From Patescibacteria group bacterium (GTDB lineage Bacteria > Patescibacteriota > CPR2 > UBA1875 > CAIMLA01): a stretch of DNA of 50,025 nt. The notes beneath the pieces were generated by a model. That model ran no database searches. It saw only the letters and a program-made list of their open reading frames with translations, and was not told the origin of the DNA. Positions 5,638 to 14,922 of this stretch are shown one piece after another. Made by a program: the position numbers and the translations under genes. The stretch lies in NCBI GenBank assembly GCA_028718325.1, contig JAQUMB010000004.1, positions 1-50,025 on the forward strand, given 5' to 3'. Numbering within the stretch: the first letter of the stretch is position 1; each line of letters begins with the position of its first letter.

Positions 5638-6636
5638 ATGAAAATAGCGATAAACGGCTTTGGGCGAATTGGGCGGCAGGTTTTCAAAATATTATCAACC
5701 AAGAAGTACCCCGACGCGGAAATTGTGGCCATAAATGACCTAACTGACAATACGACATTGGCACACTTGTTAAAATTTGATTCAAACTACGGTCGTTATG
5801 ATGCTGTTATTACTCCTGGAGAAGACTTTTTAAAGATAAATGGTCAGAAAGTACGAGTTTTTGCCGAAGAAGACCCAGCAAAACTACCATGGAAAGAGTT
5901 AGAAGTTGACGTTGTTTTGGAATGTACCGGATTTTTTACTGACGGCAAACTAGCCAAGGCACACCTTAGAGCAGGAGCGAAAAAAGTTCTCATCTCTGCT
6001 CCTGCCACAAATCATGATAAAACGATTGTTTTGGGAGTGAATGAGCATGAATATGACAAAAAAAAGCATAACATTATTTCCAATGCATCTTGTACCACAA
6101 ATGGCTTGGCACCGATTATCAAGGTTTTGGTCGATAACTTTGGAGTGAAAAGTGGATTAATGACGACGATTCATTCGTATACGAATGACCAACGGATACT
6201 TGATTTGCCTCATGAAGATTTACGTCGGGCAAGAGCTGCTGCACTCAATATTATCCCGACTACTACTGGGGCGGCAAAAGCTTTGAAAGAAGTTATCCCG
6301 GAAATCGATGGCAAACTTGACGGAATTGCTCTTAGGGTTCCGACTCCAACCGTATCTGTGAATGATGTGGTTGTCGAGCTAGAAAAAGCGACGACAGCAG
6401 GGGAGATAACAGAAAAAATGTGGGAAGCGGCGAGGGGAAAAATGAAGGGGTATCTATTTGTAGCAACTGATCCTCTGGTTTCGATGGACTACAAGGGTAG
6501 TGAATATTCGAGTATTTACGACTCACTTCTTACCAAAAACATCGGCAAAAACTTCTTTAAGATTATTGGTTGGTACGATAACGAATGGGGCTATAGCTGT
6601 CGGCTAGCTGAATTAGCCGTTTTCATAGCAAAATAA
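5638..6636 (+). CDS. gap: Glyceraldehyde-3-phosphate dehydrogenase, type I
   Basis: It oxidises glyceraldehyde 3-phosphate with NAD and phosphate to 1,3-bisphosphoglycerate in the cytoplasm. The 332-residue protein begins MKIAINGFGRIGRQVF, the NAD-binding Rossmann motif. The catalytic cysteine is C152 in SNASCTTN, with the usual HSYT segment after it and WYDNEWGYS near the C-terminus. The frame is open from 5530, but the strong Shine-Dalgarno GAAGGAGG at 5622-5629 and the family N-terminus fix the start at 5638. It is the first gene of the glycolytic block, followed 29 bases later by pgk. Length and motifs are normal. Confidence 0.97.
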   Translation: MKIAINGFGRIGRQVFKILSTKKYPDAEIVAINDLTDNTTLAHLLKFDSNYGRYDAVITPGEDFLKINGQKVRVFAEEDPAKLPWKELEVDVVLECTGFFTDGKLAKAHLRAGAKKVLISAPATNHDKTIVLGVNEHEYDKKKHNIISNASCTTNGLAPIIKVLVDNFGVKSGLMTTIHSYTNDQRILDLPHEDLRRARAAALNIIPTTTGAAKALKEVIPEIDGKLDGIALRVPTPTVSVNDVVVELEKATTAGEITEKMWEAARGKMKGYLFVATDPLVSMDYKGSEYSSIYDSLLTKNIGKNFFKIIGWYDNEWGYSCRLAELAVFIAK

Positions 6637-6665
6637 TAGTTTGATAGAATAATTTTGGTGGGTTG

Positions 6666-7829
6666 ATGAAAAAGATACAGGATGCAGACATCTCGAATAA
6701 AAAAGTTTTGGTTCGAGTTGATTATAATGTACCCATGGATGGTGGTACAATCACTGATGATGAACGAATCAAAGCTAGTTTAGAAACAATTAATTATTTG
6801 TTAAGTAAGAATAATTCTGTAATTATCTGCTCACATCTGGGTCGCCCTGAAGGCAGACCAAACATACTTTTCTCGTTAAAGCCAATTGTCAATGAATTGG
6901 AAATGTTGATCAAAAAAAGTGTTCAATTTTCTGATAGTTGTGTTGGGGCAGAACGGGATCGGAAAATCCAAAATCTAAAAACGGGCGAGATCTTACTGCT
7001 GGAAAACGTACGATTCTGCACCGGGGAAGAAACAAATGACCCGACATTCGCCAGCGATCTGGCAAAAGGGTGCGACGTATATATCAATGATGCTTTTTCT
7101 GCTTCTCATCGTGAACACGCTTCGATAGTCGGTGTAGCAAAAATTATAGATAGTTATGCCGGATTTTGTTTACAGAAAGAAGTAGAAAATTTATCAAAGA
7201 TATTGATCGAACCAAAGCGTCCATTAGCCCTCGTTTTGGGTGGAGCTAAAATCTCTGACAAAATAGATCTTTTAGACAATTTAATTGACAAGATAGATAC
7301 TCTTATCTTAGGCGGAGCTATCGCTAATACCTTTTTGTTAGCCAAAGGCCTTATGATGGAGAAATCCGTCGTTGAGGTCAGTTCAGTTGAAGTTGTAAAG
7401 GAAATCTTAAAAAATACCAATGATAGAAACGTCGATGTCTTTTTGCCGGAAGATGTTTTAGTCGGAAAATCAGTTGATGATAACATAGCGGTTGACAAAC
7501 AATCCTCACTATTAGTTGCAAATGAGATGATTTTAGACATAGGCGAGTCTACAATTATGCAAAATTCAAATGGGCTTCAGTTTGCAGAAACTATTTTTTG
7601 GAATGGCCCGATGGGATATACGGAAAATCCAATTTTTAGAAACGGAACGATAGCCACAGCCAAAGCGATCATTTCATCTAGTGCCTTTAGCGTGGTGGGA
7701 GGAGGAGACACAATAGCAGCTCTGCCGGGCAACATGAAAGAGCAGTTTGGATATGTATCAATGGCCGGAGGTGCTTCGCTAGAATTTTTATCAGGCAAAA
7801 CACTGCCTGGGGTAAAGGTGTTAGAATAA
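6666..7829 (+). CDS. pgk: Phosphoglycerate kinase
   Basis: It transfers phosphate from 1,3-bisphosphoglycerate to ADP, the first ATP-forming step of lower glycolysis. The 387-residue protein has the N-terminal RVDYNVP substrate site (residues 17-23), HLGRPEGR, and the C-terminal nucleotide-binding VVGGGDTIAAL. The ATG at 6666 is preferred over an adjacent in-frame TTG because GGTGGG lies three bases before it. It is slightly shorter than many bacterial PGKs (about 390-400) but lacks no motif. It lies downstream of gap in the same direction and is likely co-transcribed. Confidence 0.97.
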   Translation: MKKIQDADISNKKVLVRVDYNVPMDGGTITDDERIKASLETINYLLSKNNSVIICSHLGRPEGRPNILFSLKPIVNELEMLIKKSVQFSDSCVGAERDRKIQNLKTGEILLLENVRFCTGEETNDPTFASDLAKGCDVYINDAFSASHREHASIVGVAKIIDSYAGFCLQKEVENLSKILIEPKRPLALVLGGAKISDKIDLLDNLIDKIDTLILGGAIANTFLLAKGLMMEKSVVEVSSVEVVKEILKNTNDRNVDVFLPEDVLVGKSVDDNIAVDKQSSLLVANEMILDIGESTIMQNSNGLQFAETIFWNGPMGYTENPIFRNGTIATAKAIISSSAFSVVGGGDTIAALPGNMKEQFGYVSMAGGASLEFLSGKTLPGVKVLE

Positions 7830-7835
7830 TTTAAT

Positions 7836-7859
7836 TATAATTTGATTTAGCTGTATAAT
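7836..7859 (+). promoter_or_regulatory. Two TATAAT boxes between pgk and tpiA
   Basis: TATAAT occurs at 7836-7841 and again at 7854-7859, 45-68 bases before the tpiA start. Neither has a convincing -35 hexamer. They may give an internal promoter for tpiA-fba or be chance in AT-rich DNA. Confidence 0.35.
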
Positions 7860-7903
7860 CTAAGTAAGTTTCAAATATCTATTTTGGAGGGGGAAAGAAA
7901 AAT

Positions 7904-8680
7904 ATGAATAAGAAATTAGTGGTTGCGAATTGGAAACTTCATTTTACTGTTCCAGAAAGCACCATAACCATTGAACGGTTAAAGAAAGAGCTGGCAAAGA
8001 TCAAGGATTCGGAAGTCGTGATTTGCCCTAGTTTTCTCGATATCTATCCGGCTTCTGCTGAGCTTAAAGGAACGAACCTCAGTTTGGGTGCTCAAAACCT
8101 TTTTTACAAAGAGGAGGGGGCATACACTGGTGAAGTCTCGGCTGTAGCTTTAGCTCATTTTGTTAAGTATGTCATCGTTGGACATTCTGAAAGAAGATTA
8201 ATGTTTAGCGAGAACGATAAAGTTATCTCTCAAAAGGCAGAAGTGGCTGTAGCACATGAGATAACTCCGATAATATGCGTTGGCGAAACACTCCATGATA
8301 AAGAAGACGGCTTATCAAAAATCGTCGTAGTCAATCAGCTAGAGGCGGCCCTGAATCGCCTAACGGCGAGTGAAGTTGCCGAAGTTGTTATTGCTTACGA
8401 ACCCGTTTGGGCAATCGGCACTGGGCGGATTTGTAAAATTACAGAAGCCGAAAAAATGTCTGATGATGTTCGCAACCTGATCAAGGCATTGTATGGAGAG
8501 AGAGCGGCCAAGGAGGTTAGAATCATTTATGGAGGTAGCATCGATGAAAAGAATGTTAATTCATTCGCCAAATCCAAGAAACTTGATGGTATCTTGGTCG
8601 GTGGAGCAAGCTTAGATTATCATGAGTTCTCAAAGATAGTCGGTGCCTTTGAACTAAGTGATAAAAAAGCCAAAAAATAA
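7904..8680 (+). CDS. tpiA: Triosephosphate isomerase
   Basis: It interconverts dihydroxyacetone phosphate and glyceraldehyde 3-phosphate. The 258-residue TIM barrel carries N9 and K11 (VANWKLH), catalytic H94 (VIVGHSERR), catalytic E166 (AYEPVWAIGTG) and the phosphate-binding YGGSI near residue 210 and LVGGASL near 230. A GGAGGGGG Shine-Dalgarno site precedes the ATG. Its TAA overlaps the ATG of fba by one base, so the two are translationally coupled. The C-terminus ends in a short lysine-rich tail. Confidence 0.97.
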   Translation: MNKKLVVANWKLHFTVPESTITIERLKKELAKIKDSEVVICPSFLDIYPASAELKGTNLSLGAQNLFYKEEGAYTGEVSAVALAHFVKYVIVGHSERRLMFSENDKVISQKAEVAVAHEITPIICVGETLHDKEDGLSKIVVVNQLEAALNRLTASEVAEVVIAYEPVWAIGTGRICKITEAEKMSDDVRNLIKALYGERAAKEVRIIYGGSIDEKNVNSFAKSKKLDGILVGGASLDYHEFSKIVGAFELSDKKAKK

Positions 8681-9534
8681 TGTTAGTAACAACAAAAGAT
8701 CTTTATCTTGATGCGAAAAAAGAAGGTTATGCGATAGGCGCTTTCAACGTTTCAACGTTGGAAGCGATAAAGGCGATAATCAATGCAGCGATGAAGCTCA
8801 AATCGCCGGTTGTTATCGAGACAAGCGAAAAAGAGATGTCGTTTCTTGAACCAGCGCTGGTATTTGATATTGTCAAAGAGTTAGCCAAGGACCTGAGAAT
8901 ACCTGTTGGTTTGCACTTAGATCATGGCAAAAGTTTAGAGACGGTCAAAGAAGCGATTGCGAGTGGATACACTTCTGTTCATTTCGATGGGTCGGGCTTA
9001 CCTGATGGAGACAATATTAAACTGACAAAAGCGGCAGCCGAGATGGCTCATCAAAGGAATTTAACAATTGAAGGCGAACTTGGCCACATCGCAGGGTCGA
9101 GTGAAATGCACGGTGAACAGATAATCATTGATAAAAAGACGTTGACCGATCCGGAAATGGCCAAAAAGTTTGTTAGCGAGACGGGGATTGATATATTAGC
9201 AGTCTCGGTTGGCAATATCCATGGGATTTATAAAAACGAACCAAAATTAGATATAGAAAGATTGGCGAAAATAAAAGAAATTGGTATCCCGATGTCTTTG
9301 CATGGGGGCTCAGGTATCCCCGATGATCAAATAAAGAGAGCTATCTCCTGTGGAATTGCTAAAATCAACGTCAATACTGAATTAAGAATGGCCTATACAG
9401 AAACTTTGCGTGATGAGTTGGCAGAAAATCCTGACGAAATAGTTCCTTATGAATATCTGCCGGAAGAAATTGAAGCCATAGAAGATGTGGTGGAGGCAAA
9501 AATAAGGCTTTTTGGGTCGGATAATCGAATATAG
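8680..9534 (+). CDS. fba: Class II fructose-bisphosphate aldolase
   Basis: It cleaves fructose 1,6-bisphosphate to the two triose phosphates or runs in reverse. The 284-residue metal-dependent barrel shows HLDHG (H79, D81, H82: catalytic aspartate and zinc ligand), EGELGHIAG, further metal-ligand histidines in GNIHGIY and LHGGSGIP, and the phosphate-binding INVNTELR. The start overlaps the tpiA stop (TAATG). It ends the first transcription unit. With no phosphofructokinase seen in the window, the direction of use cannot be judged here. Confidence 0.96.
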   Translation: MLVTTKDLYLDAKKEGYAIGAFNVSTLEAIKAIINAAMKLKSPVVIETSEKEMSFLEPALVFDIVKELAKDLRIPVGLHLDHGKSLETVKEAIASGYTSVHFDGSGLPDGDNIKLTKAAAEMAHQRNLTIEGELGHIAGSSEMHGEQIIIDKKTLTDPEMAKKFVSETGIDILAVSVGNIHGIYKNEPKLDIERLAKIKEIGIPMSLHGGSGIPDDQIKRAISCGIAKINVNTELRMAYTETLRDELAENPDEIVPYEYLPEEIEAIEDVVEAKIRLFGSDNRI

Positions 9535-9542
9535 ATATGACT

Positions 9543-9570
9543 TTGTTCAAGTACAATAATGTTCTATAAT
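9543..9570 (+). promoter_or_regulatory. Promoter giving a leaderless mRNA for 9577
   Basis: TTGTTC (9543-9548), a 16-base spacer and TATAAT (9565-9570). The ATG at 9577 is only 6 bases after the -10 box, at the expected transcription start, and no Shine-Dalgarno sequence is present. Confidence 0.7.
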
Positions 9571-9576
9571 TAAATT

Positions 9577-9966
9577 ATGGGTTATATAAAACTTTTCCCT
9601 ACCCTTATAGCTTGGTGGTATTCAAAAGGCTTTTTCGATCTGTTGGATTTCATCAAAGCAACCTTTGTTTATACGGTAAACTCATTTTCAGTCAAAACAG
9701 TGATAAAAACTTTCTTCTCTCCATGGAAAAAAATGGTCAAAGAGAGAGGAAAGGGAATTGATGGTTTACGGGATTGGCTGTTAGACAACCTAGTTTCTCG
9801 AGGGGTTGCTATCTTTATGAGAATATTTATTTTGATTATTTGTGCGTTTGCTTTGGCAATCGTAAGTGTATTATCTATTATGTTTATGTTGGCCTGGCTT
9901 CTGATGCCAGGCATTTTGCTTTTCTCGATCGCTTACATTTTGGCAGGAGATTCGTTATGGCGATAA
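9577..9966 (+). CDS. Small membrane protein paired with the Clp ATPase
   Basis: The 129-residue product has an aromatic N-terminal half (MGYIKLFPTLIAWWYSKGFF), a conserved-looking amphipathic middle (FFSPWKKMVKERGKG, then IDGLRDWLLDNLVSRG) and two hydrophobic helices at about 78-101 and 103-123. I recognise no named family. It overlaps the downstream Clp gene by 10 bases and shares its promoter, so a joint role at the membrane is the simplest reading, for example as an adaptor or anchor. That is inference. The mRNA appears leaderless. Confidence 0.7.
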   Translation: MGYIKLFPTLIAWWYSKGFFDLLDFIKATFVYTVNSFSVKTVIKTFFSPWKKMVKERGKGIDGLRDWLLDNLVSRGVAIFMRIFILIICAFALAIVSVLSIMFMLAWLLMPGILLFSIAYILAGDSLWR

Positions 9967-12461
9967 CAAAACCAATTGTCTTTACAAAAAACAGTAAGAA
10001 TATCAACGCCGCATCCCTAAAAAATATCGTTGACAAGAAATTATTCATATTCTTATTAGAAGTTTTTATCATTGCCGGTTTTTTGTCTGCGATAGCTATA
10101 ATATCTAGTTTTTATATTGATACAGGGATTAGCAGCCTAAATTTCTTTTTTAGAGTCATCCTATTTATTGGTTTGTTTTCCCTACCCATTTTATTTTTTA
10201 TAAAAAAGTACTTTAGGGAAATAGAAGATAAGATACTTTTGAGCCCAGAAGCCGAATCTTTTAACATTTATGAAATATCAGATCTAGAATTGGTCGCGAA
10301 ATTAGGGAAACTTGACAGCTCCCCAAATTCACTCAACAACTTTTTCCAGTCAATCATTAGATCGAAAAGAGTCGGGTTTGTCTTGAAAGAAATGAGAATA
10401 AACAGCGACCAGATTCAAATGTTGCTATCCTCAATTACACAAATATCGGATGCAGATATTTTAGAAAAAGTTTTTTCAGAAGCAATAGATTTGGCTTTAA
10501 ACCAAAAAGAGCCACGTTTGACAAGTGCAAACATCTTTTATGGCTTAGTCAAAGTTAGCGTATCAAAGGATGAAATACTCCGAGAGCTAGAGCTAAACGA
10601 TGGTGATTTTGCCAATATTGTTGTTTGGAGCAATCTTCTTTTTGACAAGTTCGATTACCCAAAGACTATTCAGGAAAAGATGAAAGCATCTAGTGCGGGA
10701 ATGGCTCAAGGATGGGCTTCTGGCTATACCCTAAACCTAGACAAATATAGTAGCGATATTACCTCCTCAGGATCTTTCAGCGACTTATCAGTGGCAGGGC
10801 GAGAAGATACTTTATATCAAATAGAAAATGCTTTGACAAAGGAACAAAAAGATAACTGTATTTTGGTCGGCGAATCAGGAGTAGGAAAAAAATCAATTGT
10901 TTACGGTTTGGCCGAAAAACTGTATTGGGGTAAAACATTATCGGAGCTTCGATATAGGAGAGTTGTTTCTTTGGATGTACCAGCTCTTTTGGCTGGGGCC
11001 AAAGACAGTAGTGAAATAAGCGTCAGGATGCTTTCGATTTTGAAAGAAGCTTCGGTGGCTGGCAACATCATCTTATTTATCGATGGTATCGAAAAACTTT
11101 TTATCGGCAATACGGGGAAGGTCGGAACAGCCAATGTAGAAGACGTTATATTACCTTATCTTCAAGGTTCAAAGATCAAGGTTATCGGTACAACCACAAA
11201 AGAAAATTATCAGACTTATATTACGCCAAAGTCTCAGATCTCAGCTAATTTTGAGAAAATAGACATAGCGCCAATGGATCAAAATCAGACAATGAAGATT
11301 CTCCAGGATCTGAGTTTGTATTACTCAAACAAATATAAACTAGAGATAAGTTACAATGCCTTAAAAGAAGTTTATAGCTTGGCAGAAAAATTTATCAGCG
11401 AAAAAGAATTTCCGGGTAAAGCAGTCGATATGTTGAGCAGTATTTGTTCAGCAGCTAGAAATAGTGGAAGCAAGGTACTAGACAAAAATACAATTGATCT
11501 AATCGAAGGGAAAAGCCTCAATATCCCGATTGCCTCAGCTCAAGATCAAGAAAAAGAAGTCCTTCTGAACCTCGAGGAGAAGCTACATCAGAGAGTCATT
11601 GGTCAGTTAGAGGCAGTAAAAGCGGTATCAGACGCCCTAAGAAGGGCTAGGACGAACGTTACAAATAACAAACGGCCTATTGGGACATTCCTTTTCTTGG
11701 GGCCAACAGGCGTGGGGAAAACTGAGCTTTCAAAGGCTTTGGCTTGGTCGTATTTCGATAATGAGGATGCTTTGGTTAGAATGGATATGAATGAATACCA
11801 AAGCGTTTCTAGTATAGATCGCTTTATCGGCAAAAAAGTCCCTGAAACAAATGAATTGGAAGGTGGGGAATTTGTCAAAAAGGTTCGCGAGAAACCGTTT
11901 TCCGTTGTTCTTTTGGATGAGCTAGAAAAAGCTCACCCGGATATTTTGAATTTATTTTTGCAGATGCTCGATGAAGGCTATATAACCGATGGGATGGGCA
12001 AGAAGGTCAACATGACCAATTCGATCATTATTGCTACTTCCAATGCCGGAGCCAATTTGATTCGAGAAGGTGTCGGCCAAGGTAAAGACCTAAATCTTTT
12101 AAAGACGGAACTTCTTGACTATTTGCAAAGTGAAAATATTTACAGACCTGAGTTTTTAAACCGTTTTGACGGGGTAATCATCTTTAGGCCGCTGACTAAA
12201 GAAGAGCTTTTACAGATAACTAAACTCATGTTTGTCTCTCTGACGAATAATCTGAAAGAACGGGGATATTCGATTGAAATTGATGATGAAGCCATCAACT
12301 ATTTGATTGAAGCCGGGTACAAACCAGAGTCCGGGGCTCGTGAGATAAGAAGAGTAATGCAAGATAGAGTCGAAAGCTTCCTGGCAAAGCTTATCTTGGC
12401 TAACAAAATTAATAAAGGCGAAACATACAAAATAACTTTATCAGATTTAACTGGCAGTTAA
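9957..12461 (+). CDS. Membrane-anchored Clp/Hsp100 AAA+ ATPase with degenerate D1
   Basis: The 834-residue protein has two N-terminal transmembrane helices (about 29-53 and 61-83), a Clp-N-like helical region (about 100-240) and two AAA+ modules. D1 has a modified Walker A, GESGVGKKS (305-313), with lysine in place of the usual T/S after GK. Its Walker B is FIDGIEKL (374-381), with glycine replacing the catalytic glutamate. D2 is intact: GPTGVGKTE (582-590), VVLLDELEKAH (650-660) and RPEFLNRFDG near 720. Where ClpA/ClpC carry a ClpP-docking tripeptide (IGL/VGF), this protein reads REGVGQGKD. I read it as an unfoldase whose second ring does the work, facing the cytoplasm. The ATG at 9957 follows AGGAG; upstream in-frame sequence belongs to the overlapping gene. 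Confidence 0.85.
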   Translation: MAITKPIVFTKNSKNINAASLKNIVDKKLFIFLLEVFIIAGFLSAIAIISSFYIDTGISSLNFFFRVILFIGLFSLPILFFIKKYFREIEDKILLSPEAESFNIYEISDLELVAKLGKLDSSPNSLNNFFQSIIRSKRVGFVLKEMRINSDQIQMLLSSITQISDADILEKVFSEAIDLALNQKEPRLTSANIFYGLVKVSVSKDEILRELELNDGDFANIVVWSNLLFDKFDYPKTIQEKMKASSAGMAQGWASGYTLNLDKYSSDITSSGSFSDLSVAGREDTLYQIENALTKEQKDNCILVGESGVGKKSIVYGLAEKLYWGKTLSELRYRRVVSLDVPALLAGAKDSSEISVRMLSILKEASVAGNIILFIDGIEKLFIGNTGKVGTANVEDVILPYLQGSKIKVIGTTTKENYQTYITPKSQISANFEKIDIAPMDQNQTMKILQDLSLYYSNKYKLEISYNALKEVYSLAEKFISEKEFPGKAVDMLSSICSAARNSGSKVLDKNTIDLIEGKSLNIPIASAQDQEKEVLLNLEEKLHQRVIGQLEAVKAVSDALRRARTNVTNNKRPIGTFLFLGPTGVGKTELSKALAWSYFDNEDALVRMDMNEYQSVSSIDRFIGKKVPETNELEGGEFVKKVREKPFSVVLLDELEKAHPDILNLFLQMLDEGYITDGMGKKVNMTNSIIIATSNAGANLIREGVGQGKDLNLLKTELLDYLQSENIYRPEFLNRFDGVIIFRPLTKEELLQITKLMFVSLTNNLKERGYSIEIDDEAINYLIEAGYKPESGAREIRRVMQDRVESFLAKLILANKINKGETYKITLSDLTGS

Positions 12462-12480
12462 TTCTTGGTTTGGAGGGCAT

Positions 12481-14883
12481 ATGTCAAAAAGTATAGTTTG
12501 GTTTACTGAAGTAGGAAAAGATGACGGAGAGTTAGTCGGCGGAAAGGGGGCAAACCTGGGGGAACTGACTCAGGCAGGATTACCTGTACCGCCGGGGTTT
12601 ATTATCACAAGCCAGGCATATTTTGAACATATTAAAAAGACAGACCTTGAACAAAAAATTAGTTCATTGTTGGAAGGGTTCGATAAAGAAAATTCAAAAG
12701 ATTTGCAAGACAGAGCCGAAAAGGTTCAAAAAATATTTATTGAGACCTCTTTGCCGGAAGATCTTCAAAAAGAGATAATTGACGCTTATATGAAGTTAAG
12801 CGTGGATAGTGAGACACAGTTGGAAGATCTATATGTAGCTGTCAGGTCGAGCGCAACAGCCGAAGATTTGGCTGGAGCTTCATTTGCCGGCCAACAAGCG
12901 ACCTATTTGAATGTCATTGGCAAAGAAAAGGTTTTGGAGGCGGTGCGGAAATGTTGGGCCTCTCTCTTTGAAGCCAGAGCAATTTACTATCGGGCAGAGC
13001 AAGGCTTCGGACAGCTAGATGTTGGGATTGCGGTCCCTATCCAAAAAATGGTTAATTCTGATACTGCCGGAGTAATGTTCACAGTCGACCCTAGTAACAA
13101 TGACATGGACCATATTTCAATCGAAGCAGCTTATGGACTAGGTGAAGTAGTTGTCCTGGGAGCGATTACTCCGGATCGTTATTTGATAGATAAAAAGACT
13201 TTAGAAATAACAAGCAAAGAGGTATATAAGCAAGCCTGGAAATTGACCAGGGAATCAGGTTCGAGTGATACAGACGATTTGTCTGATCTGAAAAAAGCAA
13301 GTATTCCAGTGGACGTTTCACTACAAGAAAAACAAAAAATCAGTGACGAAGAAATCAAAGAGTTGGCGAAAATTGCCTTGAAAATAGAAGATCATTATGG
13401 CCAACCCCAAGATACTGAGTGGGCTATAGAAGACAACAAGGTTTATATGGTTCAGAGTCGGCCGGTAACAACACTTGAAGAAAAAGGGGACGATAAAAAA
13501 AACAACGACAACGATCAAGCCGAGACATCATCAGACGAAGAAAAACACGAAATAATTTTGAAAGGTCAGGCAGCAAGCGTGGGAATGTCATCTGGACCAG
13601 TCAAAATAATCCATAGCCCGAGTGAGATTGATCAGATTTTGGAAGGCGATGTTTTGGTTACGGAAATGACCACTCCTGACTATGTTCCGGCAATGAAAAG
13701 AGCAAATGCGATTATCACCGATGAAGGAGGGAGGACTTGCCATGCAGCGATTGTTTCGAGGGAACTGGGCATTCCCTGTATAGTCGGAACGGAAACCGCT
13801 ACCAAAGATCTAAAAAATGGCCAGGTCGTAACAGTTGATGGTAAAAACGGTTTTGTTTATGAAGGAAAAATTGAAGTTAAAAAACAAGGAACCCAAACAG
13901 ATTCCACGGTCACTATAGCGGAGTCTTCACCGATCACTGCTACAAAAATTTATGTTAATCTCGGTGAACCGGAGCTGGCAGAAAAGGTGGCCGAAATGAA
14001 CGTTGACGGCGTTGGATTGCTAAGGGCTGAATTTATCATCATGGAAGCAATCAAGGAACATCCTAAGAAGATGATCAAAGAAGGTCGTCAGGAAGAATAT
14101 ATTACGAAACTAGCCAAAGGACTTGAATCGTTTGCGAAAGCGTTTCATCCAAGGCCGGTAGTCTATAGAGCGACGGATTTCAAGACAAATGAATATCGAG
14201 GATTAAAAGGTGGAGAAGAATTCGAACAGCAAGAAGACAACCCGATGATTGGTTACCGCGGTTGTTTCCGATATCTCAAAGACCCGGAAGAGTTTAGTCT
14301 TGAGCTGGAAGCAATTAAGAGAGTCCGCCAAAATTATAATAATTTGCATCTAATGATTCCGTTCGTCAGACGGACTGATGAATTTGCCAAAGTCAAAAAA
14401 ATCGTTGAAGATGCCGGATTGAATAAACAAAGTGATCCTGATTTCAAACTCTGGATTATGGTCGAAGTTCCTTCGGCGGTGATCGAGATTGATAAATTCT
14501 GTGAGATGGGCATAGACGGGGTTTCGATAGGTTCAAATGATCTGACACAGCTGGTACTAGGATTAGACAGAGACTCTAGTGTTGTCGCAGAAGAATTCGA
14601 TGAACGCTATGAAGCAATCCAGTGGATGATCAAAAGGACTTGTGAAGTATGCCGAGATCACGAAGTAACCTGTTCTATCTGTGGGCAAGCCCCAAGCGTC
14701 TATCCGGAAGTAGCCCAAAAAATGGTTGAATACGGGGCAACCTCTATCTCTGTCAACCCTGACGTTATAGACTCGACCAGGAGACTGGTAGCGGCGGCAG
14801 AAGAAAGGATAGTCCTCTCAGAGCTTTCAAAAATGAAACAAGAGATAGACATCTTGGAAGAAAAAATAAATGACGAATCATGA
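12481..14883 (+). CDS. ppsA: Phosphoenolpyruvate synthase
   Basis: It interconverts pyruvate plus ATP with PEP, AMP and phosphate through a phosphohistidine. The 800-residue length is typical. The N-terminal ATP-binding half begins SIVWFTEVGKDDGELVGGKG and includes VRSSATAEDLAGASFAG. The swivelling domain holds catalytic H421 in GGRTCHAAIVSRELG. The C-terminal PEP/pyruvate barrel includes GSNDLTQLVLGLDRD and C734 in SICGQAP. An acidic, low-complexity linker (about residues 335-355, rich in D, N, E and K) precedes the His domain. GGAGG precedes the ATG at 12481, 19 bases after the Clp gene. With no pyruvate kinase in view it may supply pyruvate from PEP. Confidence 0.95.
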   Translation: MSKSIVWFTEVGKDDGELVGGKGANLGELTQAGLPVPPGFIITSQAYFEHIKKTDLEQKISSLLEGFDKENSKDLQDRAEKVQKIFIETSLPEDLQKEIIDAYMKLSVDSETQLEDLYVAVRSSATAEDLAGASFAGQQATYLNVIGKEKVLEAVRKCWASLFEARAIYYRAEQGFGQLDVGIAVPIQKMVNSDTAGVMFTVDPSNNDMDHISIEAAYGLGEVVVLGAITPDRYLIDKKTLEITSKEVYKQAWKLTRESGSSDTDDLSDLKKASIPVDVSLQEKQKISDEEIKELAKIALKIEDHYGQPQDTEWAIEDNKVYMVQSRPVTTLEEKGDDKKNNDNDQAETSSDEEKHEIILKGQAASVGMSSGPVKIIHSPSEIDQILEGDVLVTEMTTPDYVPAMKRANAIITDEGGRTCHAAIVSRELGIPCIVGTETATKDLKNGQVVTVDGKNGFVYEGKIEVKKQGTQTDSTVTIAESSPITATKIYVNLGEPELAEKVAEMNVDGVGLLRAEFIIMEAIKEHPKKMIKEGRQEEYITKLAKGLESFAKAFHPRPVVYRATDFKTNEYRGLKGGEEFEQQEDNPMIGYRGCFRYLKDPEEFSLELEAIKRVRQNYNNLHLMIPFVRRTDEFAKVKKIVEDAGLNKQSDPDFKLWIMVEVPSAVIEIDKFCEMGIDGVSIGSNDLTQLVLGLDRDSSVVAEEFDERYEAIQWMIKRTCEVCRDHEVTCSICGQAPSVYPEVAQKMVEYGATSISVNPDVIDSTRRLVAAAEERIVLSELSKMKQEIDILEEKINDES

Positions 14884-14898
14884 TTTTTTTGACATAAT
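14870..14898 (+). promoter_or_regulatory. Candidate promoter for the zinc-ribbon/enolase genes
   Basis: ATGACG (14870-14875), a 17-base spacer and CATAAT (14893-14898), with TG at the extended -10 position. It overlaps the end of ppsA and would give a leader of about 18 bases with a GGAGGG site. Confidence 0.45.
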
Positions 14899-14922
14899 AA
14901 AGAAAAACCTTTGGAGGGTATT

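Noticed and set aside
7154-7540. 128-aa minus-strand frame inside pgk
   Set aside because: It is antisense to conserved PGK sequence, with no start signals.
9774-9956. N-terminal extension of the Clp ATPase
   Set aside because: This part is the out-of-frame reading of the overlapping 129-aa membrane gene; AGGAG before 9957 marks the real start.
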